Assembly (NCBI GenBank): GCA_030762935.1
Contig: CM060900.1
Coordinates: 287,541,784-287,605,783, forward strand
DNA: 64,000 nucleotides
Direction: 5' to 3'
From: Hymenopus coronatus
Taxonomy: Eukaryota; Arthropoda; Insecta; Mantodea; Hymenopodidae
Shown here: piece after piece, positions 54,640 through 64,000 of the stretch
How the letters are laid out: every line of letters begins with the position of its first letter
Position numbering within the stretch: the first letter of the stretch is position 1
Notes under the pieces: generated by a model
Database searches by the model: none
Told to the model about the DNA's origin: nothing
What the model saw: only the letters and a program-made list of their open reading frames with translations
Made by a program: the position numbers and the translations under genes

Positions 54640-55980
54640 TACATGACATCTATCTTAGCCGCTAAAAATTTTGCAACTAAAACTTTGAAACAGTGTACTT
54701 TATATGTGGGAATTGCTAGATTGGCATGGTGGTTTGTCTTTGATTTTTGGAAGTCAAAAGGCACCATATTGCAATGTTTATTCTAATTGCAAATACGCAA
54801 TGCTTTTTCATGCCATGCAAATGAGCTTATCGCTTCAGCCAATGAACGTTAATAGAAGATTGCTGTTTACTCCATGTTTAGTAAACATTCCATACAGGGT
54901 ATTCTGACACTCGGGTTTTCACAGCACCAGTGTTTGGATTTATTTCCTTACTTTGTGTTAAGTGTCCCAACCATCTGCCTGCATATCAGCATTCACTAAA
55001 TGCTTTCATGGATTTTAATAATGCTATGAATGCTGTAGACAGTCAAATGCTTTCTGATGTATAATATCATCTCAGAGGTGTATATGACACATTATCACGA
55101 TCCTGAGATTGAAAATCAAAGCAATGGCTATGGAGACCAGTCCCACTAACATGGGAATGTGAATGTGTTTTGGCATTTGTGAACCCCAGCAGAAGCCTCC
55201 AAATACTCTTTCACACTAAAAGGAGTTGCATCTGCCAAATCTTTATCAGCCATTTTCAGCGAGTATTGCTATGTATTGCTTCCGGTACCACTATTAGCAT
55301 TGACAGAACTTATTGATAATCATATTATACATTCAATAGTTTGTATTTATATTACACATTTCCAACCTCCTTTGCTTCATAGAATGGGTTCAGACAGTGT
55401 AAAGGGATTGTATTATATATTCAATAATTTGTATTCATATTACACATTTCTATCCTTCTTTGTTTCACATGGAACCGGGTTCAGGCAGTGACTTTCTGTT
55501 CACCCTGTACACCTTTTAAAAGTATACATGCTAAAAGATAACACTGCAAGCCTAGCTTCATAATCCTTTTCTTTCTTAACCACTACTTTCACTACTACAG
55601 AATTACCTACTTTTACTTGGGCCATTTCCAAACTCTCTCCAACAAATACAGTTGATAAACTATATATTACTACAGCCATGGCTCTAGCAGTCTGCAAATG
55701 TAGCATTTGAGATACTGCTCCAAGGCTAGTCAGCTGTTGCTAACTCTTCAATAACAGACTATAGTAATACCACTGAAATGAAGTAATACACAGCAATCTC
55801 TAGTTCAGGTAAATCTCTTAGGTACGTGTTTCTGAAAAAGGGTTAAAACTGGTTCCCAATGATGTAAACAATACTTACTTTATTTCCAACACTTAAACAA
55901 GCTAATTCAAAGGACCTTAAGTGATATGGAGAAGATTGTTTTTCACTGTTATTTAATTTTCAATTTTATAATATGTTTAT
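54640..55980. other. Intronic sequence with a degenerate tandem duplication
   Basis: 55320-55402 and 55408-55491 are two diverged copies of an about 85-bp unit (…TTACACATTTC…, …GGTTCAGRCAGTG). I see no gene in the rest. Confidence 0.5.
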
Positions 55981-56505
55981 GCCTGCCTGGGTAGTGTTTT
56001 TTTTTTTTTTTTTTTTTTTTTTTTGTAGTGTTTAACGCCCACTTTAACTACTTATGGCACCGCAGGCGGTGACACTGATGATACAAGAATGATGATGGAG
56101 CACCGGTGGAATGAGATGGTGGGGGAAACTTGAGTACCTGGAGAAAACCCGCCCCAGCGCCACTTTATCCACCACAAATCTCACATGTGGTTGCTTGGGA
56201 TCAAACCCGGGCCATCTAGGTGAGAGGCGAGTGGTCCAACCACTCGGCCATGGCGTGGACCTCTGGGTAGTGTGGTGGTAGTGTGTCTGGCTCACATTCA
56301 ACAAGTCATGAGTTCGAATCTCGCTTAGGGTGAGTTATCTGGATAAGGTTTTCTTCGGGGTCTTCTCTTATCCTGAGAAGGCGAATGTCAAGTAACTTTA
56401 AGCTCCATGGACCCCGAGATCATTTGAGCATCATTTCACCAATTTCATTCATTGCCCGATATGACCAACCAGGTTAAAGGACGTTAAGCTACCTTAAAAA
56501 AAAAT
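55980..56505 (+). mobile_element. tRNA-derived SINE (family 3) interrupted by another SINE
   Basis: The head begins GCCTGCCTGGGTAGTG at 55981, is cut by the SINE at 55998-56262, and resumes TGGTGGTAGTGTGTCTGG (A box) and GAGTTCGAATCTC (B box, about 56312). The body ends with CCAACCAGGTTAAAGGACG and a short A-rich tail at 56493-56503. Confidence 0.75.
55998..56262 (-). mobile_element. tRNA-derived SINE (family 1, copy 3)
   Basis: The tRNA-like head at the high-coordinate end reads on the minus strand ATGGCCGAGTGGTTGGACC (A box) and GGGTTTGATCCC (B box). The body matches 2232-2482. The tail is poly-A (poly-T at 55998-56023). It is flanked by exact 11-bp duplications CTGGGTAGTGT at 55987-55997 and 56263-56273, which lie in the head of another SINE. 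Confidence 0.9.
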
Positions 56506-56509
56506 TACT

Positions 56510-57700
56510 TTTTAGGTTGATATAATTCTTATTAAAACATGTACAAACCCAGAAAACAAAACAAAATATGTTTAACATAGTGATTTCTGTGTTTTCATTT
56601 TTAATTCATAAAACACCCATTGTGCTTGTTTCCCCCATGTAAAATACTGCTGTCCTAATTTTAATTTAAATTTTATACAAAAATATTCTTAGGATCTTAT
56701 GTCATTTACCTTTTGTTTGATCACGTTTATGATATGTGTGCCTATGTTTCCTTATTTTGAAAGAAAATTGCAATAAGTAAAATTATTTTTCAACATGTTT
56801 GGAACTACAGTAATGTGGTAACTATGTAATCAACATGAGACCGTAGGTTTATTCGGCCACTCATATACTGAAAACTATTTGGGCTTGTTTACACAGTCAT
56901 ATTGCAAAAATTATTATAATCTTCACATGTTAATTATTCAAAACCAAAATATTCTTCTACAGCATAAAATGTATCTTTTTCCTAATTTTTTAAATTAATT
57001 TTCATCCCACTAAATGGGATAGTTTTGTTGTAGGGAATAGGGATTGTGTTACTGAGACAGGTTTATTCTGAAATTCAGCATAATCAATACACATGAAAAG
57101 AGACTGCCATGTACACAATGTAAACAGTGTATACCAGTAACAAGAATTTGAAAGAATTTAATTATTTTGCAAGCTTCTCTGATACCTTTATTAAATGGCA
57201 TTTTACTTCCATTCTTACAGTATTTGGCACGATGGATAATATATTGTTGTTGCACCTAAGAAAACCTCTATTATATTTTGCTAATTTTACAGGAGGAAGA
57301 AAAAACATTATCACAACAGCAATTGAAGACGTAAGAATGCATGTGAGTTTTACGGAATGGTTAATGCATTCAACAATAATACTATTATTTCAGATCCTGA
57401 TAATCATGCACAAAAACAACATAAATGTGTTTGATTTATGTGAAAAATGAGCTTAGCAGATTGCGACTGTGCCTACTTTAGCTCATAACTGAGTACACTC
57501 TTTCAGAGATCATAAATTAAACATGGAAACCTTATTTTATTAATATAATGTTTATACAGTTAACACCTTAATGTTACAAACTTGCATTTGTTGGGTCAAC
57601 ACATAATTACCTACATTTTGTAGAACTAGTTATTAAGTTGCCAGTTAATTAATTACGAATTATGTATGCTTCGAACAGTTGTAACTTCAGTTCAGTTTCT
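56510..57700. other. Intronic sequence with no gene seen
   Basis: AT-rich. A 107-codon plus-strand frame (57127-57450) has no recognisable domain. Confidence 0.35.
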
Positions 57701-59640
57701 ACAGATACATACAGTGCATTTATTTTCAAACTAGCAATCACAGCATTGAACTGTCCTTGGAACTTAATTTAGTGACTCAAATTATCATAGAAACAATGAG
57801 AGTCCTTATGTATAAATGGTTTCAAATTCTGCGAGGAATGGAACTTTGATTTCTCAAGTTTTATAGGCGCATTGCATAGATTACAAGGCTTGCCTGTATT
57901 AAATCCCTTTCGGCATTGTGGAAGAGGTTGCCAGTAACTGTTATGATCAATCTTGTAGAAAGCATTACCTTTCCTAAAAAGCAGTCTTCTAATGTCGACA
58001 ACTGTTGGATTTCCAGGTTTTCTGCCAGGCCTAAATGAGGAGAAGTTGTTGGATTGTGCTTCAAAGTTTTTAAAAAATGAGTAATCAACATAGTTGACTA
58101 TATGTGGATGGCAATTCTTTTTGTTATTCCTAGTGTCCTCCATTTTACTGACATGATGAGCTGGAGTGTAGAAAAGGTGCAGAAAATAGACGTTCCAACG
58201 TGTAGTGGACTCAGCACACTTCCATCATCATATGTCCTTTCTCCAGATTTATTTGCTCAACTTCTACATTGTGTTACTTGGAGAAGTCTGATAAGGCACT
58301 GGCCAGTACTTTGTTTTTATTCTGATAAGGGCATCCATCTGAACTAAGGATAAACTTATTGTAATGCAATTTTTCTTTAAAAAATCAATTATGCATGAGG
58401 CAAACTCATTGGCAGAAACACCTCCCTCACCTTCATGCCAGACGTAAAGATGCACATCCCTATTATTTGAAGCATACAGGGTAAATTACATATATGTAAC
58501 TTTTGGCTGAAATATTGCTTACCTACTAATAGTTTTGGGCAAAACAAAGTGCTCTGCATGTCCATCATAAGAACCAATGTGCTATCAGAGGCAGATGATA
58601 TGGCACTGTCTTTTTCCCTGTATGCTACTTCTTTCTTGCTAATGTGAAGTCAGTCATCTTGTGAAATGTTGCTTTTTCTGTAAGAAGCACATGTAACACA
58701 CTGATCTTTCCTCAGCTTAAAGATAGATATTTTTTCACATTCTAATAATTTACAGAATTTTGTTCTTTCTATAAAATAATTACCAGATTCTATGCACCAC
58801 ATATGGCAAATTGATCGGAAATTAGGCTCAACAAAAACTCTAGTACTTGATGCTCTATAACAGTGGCTTGGCATCTTTGGAATTAATTTTAGCCATATTT
58901 TGACAGAATCAGATTTCAATTTCGTTTTAGCAGCTCCATCATCTTGTTGAACTGTACTTTTCTTTGAAACTGCATCTTCAGCTCTTTCTTCAGCATGGCT
59001 GAACTTCATAATCCATGCAGGAAAAGCATTTTTGTAGGCCAGTAGTACATAAAAAGAAATTTCTACATACCCTAACTTTTATGCCATCTTTGCATTGTAG
59101 GTTGATGCTTAATAACTTTAACTTTATCTTTGCTGCCCGTTCTTCTTTTTAATATTGATCTAAATGCCACAAGTCCATTTATAAATAGCTTTTTCTGGCT
59201 CCAGTCATTTAAAGAACACAACATTTTATGAATCCTTTGTTTTGCAGTTTTATTGATCTCTTTATTTCAAGTTGATTTGTTTTCTTTGTGCTGACATGTA
59301 TGAGGAAGTATTTTTCTTTCAGACCATACAACTTCAGTGTAGTGATCTACCCATTTCACTCCTTGATATTACTTCCCATGTAATGATAGATTTCAGTTAT
59401 GTTTTCTATTACATTTTTTTTGGCTTAGACACACGTATGTTATCTTCTGTACCACTAGTGATTTCTCTTGCAGCAGAAACAGTGGAATCACTTTCAAGGG
59501 CCCCTGCTTCCCTTACTATTATCTCTTCTTGTACCCTGTTACTTGATGTGATGTAAGCGATATCTGCACTTATGACATTTACAATATTATCTATGTTCTC
59601 TAAAAAAACAATCATTGTTTAGTCCTGCTTCTTCCATGAC
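57700..59640 (-). pseudogene. Pseudogene of an arthropod multi-copy protein family (IPKMPSHY...RPGRKPGNP type)
   Basis: Minus-strand pieces: an acidic/Ser-rich start (59615-59409), a basic segment near 59220-59090 (FRSILKRRTGSKDKVKVIKH), then 59009-58650 with KIWLKLIPKMPSHCYRASST, FVEPNF, ISIFKLRKDQCVTCASYRKS (a C-x-x-C pair). 58455-58264 has WHEGEGGVSANEFASCIIDF. 58143-57769 (124 codons) has YVDYSFFKNFEAQSNNFSSF, RPGRKPGNPTVVDIRRLLFR and a Cys-rich tail CNLCNAP. I recall uncharacterised, highly repeated arthropod proteins with this order and suspect a transposon-encoded DDE-type protein, but no catalytic triad could be fixed here. Several frameshifts and a missing central part make it a pseudogene. 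No terminal repeats identified. Confidence 0.5.
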
Positions 59641-62180
59641 ACTGCTGTTTAAGTCATCCTCAGTCAGTTTTATTTCAAAGGTGTCTATAACTGGCAAATT
59701 TAATTCTTAAATGAATTCTTCACCAGAAACATTATCAGGAGCTTGGGTAGGATTATGCATTCATGATCTGGGAAATAAAAAGAAGGGAAGGAGTTATATA
59801 AAACTGCAGTCATATAATTGGCATTTTAAATACTGTAGAACTACTGATGATCACAGTGAAAAGCTAATAAACATATTTGAATATGTTTTTTTTCAAGAAA
59901 AGAGGTAGAATGAGGCATTCATTACTTTACGAAATAGTTTCCAAAGGACGGACCTGGACCTGTGATGTTTGTTGCGTATCTCTTTTGAAAAACTGTATAA
60001 CCAAATAACAGCCTTAGTAGGTTCTTTATACATGAATAATATTGCAAAAATAGAATAATTTTTAAATAAATAAATTACAACCAACATGTCAATTTTCTTT
60101 GTTGCTGTTTAAAAATCTCAAGTACTTGGTAAAAGGTACATAGAGAAAAGTTATTTTAAAATGGAATATTGAATGAAAATACATAAAATTGTGAAGAAAA
60201 AATTCATAATGTAGCACACTTACTTTAGTGCTGCTTACAAGAATTAAAATAAAACAGAATTAAATGAAACTCTTAGAAGTTTATACTCCTGTATCTTTTA
60301 ATGTTAAATACTCGTAATCTGGAAACTTGTCAATTGCTCAACAGCCACATGGTGAATTTATTCTCCCCACTTCAGAGTTATCTATTCTGATGAATTCTTC
60401 TGACAGAAGTGTCCTTTCACTGGCATTTTGGTCCGTTTCTGTCCAAGATTCCAAAACTAATTTCACAAGCTTCTCTCCTATGCTCGCCATACTGACTGAA
60501 TGAGTATATTATTGCCAATTGTGGTAAAGCAGACATTGATTTTCATTATTAGTGACAATGTGTTTAATTATTGCAATAGCTTTGTCATGGGTGATCTGTG
60601 AGGCAAAAAAGAAAGACTTAAAAACCTGTCATGTGCTCAAAAGAATACATAGCTGATTTTGAAGGCATAATGTTAAGATGCAGCACATGGCGGGGTATAT
60701 TGTTTCCTTAATAACATGAAAACTATTCCATATGCTCATAGCTGCTTTTTACAGTCAATCTGGGGCAGTTTTCTGCTCCTTTTTAGCCACATAACTCATT
60801 TTATGAAAAATTTCCACATAGTGGGTTTGCAGGTGCAACGACGATATGAAATGATAATCACATGATAGTTGGTAAGGAAACATTCCTACCTTCAGATTAG
60901 TGTTATCTCACCCACACCTACAGTTAAGAGCATGGAAGACAAGTGGGAAAACCCTCAATCAGAGAGGACACAATGTCCATTCCTAGAATATTTGAAACAG
61001 CATTTCTGAATGTTCATTACTTTGGTTGTTAACTAGTAATTCTATTGCTGCCATGGTTCCACAGCAGGGAATTTGTTAGGGAAAGCTTCTAAGGGATAGT
61101 TAGGATTATGAGTATTACATCAGCTGATTAAAGTACAATCAAACCCCAATTCGGGTTTTGAGAGGTAAAATAATGATGAAAGCTGGATGTTCACAAGTTA
61201 GGTAATGAATGCTCCTCCAATCTGTTCTTGCAAAAAAGTCTGTAGTTGATGATTACTTCTTATTTGGTTTTGTTTTTCAATAAATGAACTCCTCATATCT
61301 AAAATGCTTTGCTGCCCACCATCATCAGTCATGTACATCAACAAGTTTTTGTTAAATTTTCTAACTACACTACTTCAGTAAACATCAGCAGTTCCACCGA
61401 AAGAACACCTTTCCCTTCTGCCACTCTTTATTTTTAAATAACTGATGGGAAAACACAATGAAGGGAATTCATTACCACTGAATATTCCCATGTTTAGTAT
61501 AGTAATTTTGGAGCATGTTTTAAAAGCAACTTACCTTCATCCTTACCTTCAGCAAATAAATTGGGACTTGATCGTAGCTGAGAATGAAAGCAAGTTGCTT
61601 TCATAACTTGTCTGGGAATTGAGAAGTTTTGTTGCACAAGTTAATGAAGTTGAGAGTGCTTCTTATTTCTTATACTTTGCCTCTATTCTGGTCTATTTCT
61701 TATGCATTGAAACAAAACAGACAGAACCTCCAATTTTGGCACCACAGGGATCCTTACATGGATCATCAACATCATAATCATCATCAGACAAAGTCAAGAC
61801 TGTACAGCTGGTTCATGCTGTGACTACCAAGGTAGAACAAATCATAAACTCAAAGCACAAAAAAGAGATGACTGACACTGTAGGACTATGATTATAGCTC
61901 CATAACTCACTTTTCTGTTAATTTTCAGAAGCAATAAGCATGTCTTCCTAATTTACAAACACATGAAAAGTATGAATTTCATTACTGAGGCAATGAATTG
62001 CATCACAGGATGTTAACTATGGATTGCTCAAAACCTTATTGGAATCATTGTCATCGTCATCATATTAGTATACTTCCTGTATCTCCAAGAGGAGCAAAGG
62101 GCGTTGTTATGATGTTTCCAGGTTTGAATTTGAATTTCTAGTTCACAAGTTTGCCACTATGTGTCATAGTGACAAGGGAT
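59641..62180. other. Intronic sequence with no gene seen
   Basis: About 2.5 kb of AT-rich DNA. Only short open frames are present and I recognise no element. Confidence 0.4.
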
Positions 62181-62463
62181 CAGCTTGTCACCCACAGATG
62201 ATATTGTAAGACAAAATCATGACTTGCAGATGTGAAATGGTGGAAAATGTTGTCCAGGAACCTTCTTTTTTCAAGGTATGGGGTTCTTTTACATGCAAAC
62301 CAACATTCCACAGGACCACTGGCTTTACTTTCCTCATGAAGGAAGACATGCTAAGGATTTTGCACCCAAAAAAACCAATCATCCTCTTCCAGGTTTGATC
62401 CTGGAATCTTGGGTTTTAGAGGCTAACATGGTAACCACTACACCAGGGAGGGTGACAAGCATG
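62181..62463 (-). mobile_element. tRNA-derived SINE-like repeat (family 4)
   Basis: Minus strand from about 62455: CCTGGTGTAGTGGTTACC (A box) and CAGGATCAAACCTGG (B-box position), then a body with CATGAGGAAAGTAAAGCC and GCATGTAAAAGAACCCC, a type found in arthropod SINEs. The ends are GCTTGTCACCC (62182) and GGGTGACAAGC (62452-62462), inverted relative to one another, which is unusual for a SINE. Confidence 0.6.
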
Positions 62464-63362
62464 AGAGGTACTTTAACTTATTAGTGTGAAAACAATATTT
62501 TGAGGAAATACAAATTCCTGTAACTATTTTTTGACTCCTTAAATGAAGAAATTAATATAACAAAACTTATAAACAATAAGCATATTCAATCTAATAATAA
62601 AGTCATAACCTTTTAATGTTAAAGTAGCTTTAGTACTTTCATTAATTAAATAAGGAATTCAAATGGAAGCTAAAGCAATAAAAACCAATGATAGAAAACT
62701 ATTTGGAGCCACATTTGGAATCCAATAAATTTTAAATATTTTAGATGTTGATACAGATATGAGAGAATACCATATTTTGCATGAAACTGTCAAAGAGTAT
62801 ATAAAATGGCATATTAGGCAATTTGGCTGTTTTTTTAAGACATCTGCTTTTGGTGGGCAAGATAGTGTGTCAAATCACGTGGTTACATTTCACTATACTT
62901 ACCATTTTGATATACTCTCTTGCTAATAATCACTGTCACAATTTATTCATAAAGAAGAAGGACAATATACTTTGTAAGCAAATTTAAGTTTACATAAACT
63001 TTAAATGCAAAGCATTATTCCAGAATTTAAATCCTTAAATAATTGTCTTCTGGCTTCTAAAGTGTTTAAGTGTTTAAAGAAGCACAGATCACTTGCAACC
63101 ATAGCTTTAAGCTGGCTCTGAGAGGAAATCTGCTTTATATGACTAAATGTGAAAGAATTCAAACTAATTGTTGTTTATGTCACTTCATAATATTTGTACA
63201 TGGTACATATTTGTTTCCTTACATTCATCCTCCTCAAGCTAACGAGATTCACCAACACATTCTATTCTAAATAAATAAATAAGCAAACAAACAAATACAC
63301 AGACAAATAAATAAATCTAAGTAATTATAAATAATTATAAATCTTAAACCAAATATTATTAC
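62464..63362. other. Intronic sequence with no gene seen
   Basis: AT-rich, with short AAAT/ACAA-type simple repeats at 63270-63320. No gene recognised. Confidence 0.4.
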
Positions 63363-63478
63363 CAGAATTGAATCTAGGATCACCATGTCTTCCTGGACCT
63401 CCACGACCCCGACCTCGTCCTCTCATTGGCCCTCCTCTACCTCTGCTGCTACTTCCATCCATATCTGAATTATAACCC
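63363..63478 (-). CDS. Fmr1: FMR1/FXR-type gene, RGG-box exon A
   Basis: Minus-strand exon with acceptor TTATGTTTTAG before 63478 and donor GTAATAATA after 63363. 116 nt; one base completes the incoming codon and one base is left over, matching exon B. It encodes GYNSDMDGSSSRGRGGPMRG then RGRGRGGPGRHGDPRFNS. The RG/RGG cluster is the RNA-binding RGG box of FMR1/FXR proteins, which binds G-rich RNA and is a target of arginine methylation. The upstream part of the gene (Tudor, KH1, KH2) would lie beyond 64000. Other RGG proteins could look alike; the match of the following exon to the FMR1 TDED region supports the assignment. Confidence 0.65.
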
Positions 63479-64000
63479 CTAAAACATAAGTGGTTTGATA
63501 TAAGTTATTATGGGATTCTATGAAAGAAAATTTCATACTTGGCAACTTTTTGAAATTCAAACGAGTATTTACACTGCAATAAACATATAACATCTTTGTG
63601 CCATATAACACTGCAATACGAATAAAACATATTCATTAAGCTTTACTGAGCGGAAGCTAACTCAAGCTGCAGCAAATTGTTCACATTAAATTTGTGAAGT
63701 CTGCAACATTCATAAAACTAACTAAACTATTAACCTAAAGGTGGAATTTGCAGATATCACCTTGCATCTAGGTATATAGTTATGTTTAAGGCTGCAGCAA
63801 TATATGCAGAATATTTAAGGTTTTCCACTGTAGCTTTGTTAGGTATTTTCAAAAAGTATTTACTCAACACTCTTCATAAGCATACAGTAGGACTACTGCA
63901 TTTCAAAACAAATTTGATTCCAATGCATATGAACAAAATTGTTTGAAAATGGGCTTCATGTTTTAAAGTTTTTGTTGTTATTAAAAGGCAGAAGGTGATC
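63479..64000. other. Intron upstream of the RGG exon
   Basis: AT-rich, no further exon recognised before the window edge. Confidence 0.4.

Noticed and set aside
56044..56304. An 86-codon minus-strand ORF
   Set aside because: It is the translation of a SINE of the same family.

Overview
This window looks like a large-intron stretch of an arthropod nuclear genome, probably an insect with a big, repeat-rich genome. The evidence is spliced minus-strand exons of a conserved gene, AT-rich non-coding DNA, several tRNA-derived SINEs, and many degraded transposable elements of families common in arthropods: mariner, Tigger/pogo, Tc1, hAT, P-like, Penelope, CR1/Jockey and I-like. No operons, CRISPR arrays or prokaryotic signals were seen.

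Host gene: three minus-strand exons (63363-63478, 19039-19245, 8418-8561) have AG/GT borders and identical phases, and together read as the RG-rich, Arg-rich C-terminal part of an FMR1/FXR-type RNA-binding protein. The two introns between them are about 44.1 kb and 10.5 kb. Almost everything else in the window is intronic transposon debris. The gene continues beyond both ends of the window.

Layout. 0-1 kb: ORF1 (SGNH/esterase-like) remnant of a non-LTR element. 1.85-3.15 kb: THAP/P-element-like transposase relic with a SINE inserted in it. 3.2-4.6 kb: an unclassified dispersed repeat (other copies near 18.1 and 39.2 kb). 5.6-6.0 kb: an orphan ORF. 6.5-7.55 kb: two Penelope GIY-YIG fragments, head to head. 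10.4-15 kb: a decayed non-LTR element starting with a 2A-like peptide. 16.29-16.41 kb: a perfect 49-bp hairpin. 19.75-20.2 kb: a possible piggyBac end. 20.7-22.2 kb: an internally deleted Jockey/CR1-group element. 22.4-31.25 kb: a second element of that group broken by three insertions (Tigger, a mariner that itself carries a hAT-like element, and a second mariner). 31.3-33.6 kb: a Penelope-like element. 35-36.5 kb: pseudogene of an arthropod multi-copy protein. 36.7-37.85 kb: mariner and Penelope fragments. 38.04-47.14 kb: a CR1 element split by a 7.4-kb transposon with about 460-bp terminal inverted repeats. That transposon carries a decayed protein of another arthropod multi-copy family plus a Tc1 relic. 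47.14-47.9 kb: mariner relic. 48.63-54.62 kb: a nearly complete 6-kb I-like retrotransposon flanked by 12/13-matching target duplications. 56.0-56.5 kb: a SINE inside a SINE. 57.7-59.7 kb: pseudogene of a third multi-copy protein family.

The most informative material is the insertion stratigraphy. Target-site duplications and reading-frame continuity allow a relative dating of at least seven insertions. The 38.6-45.97 kb long-TIR element is the best candidate for a poorly described transposon group. All identifications come from reading the sequence, without database searches.
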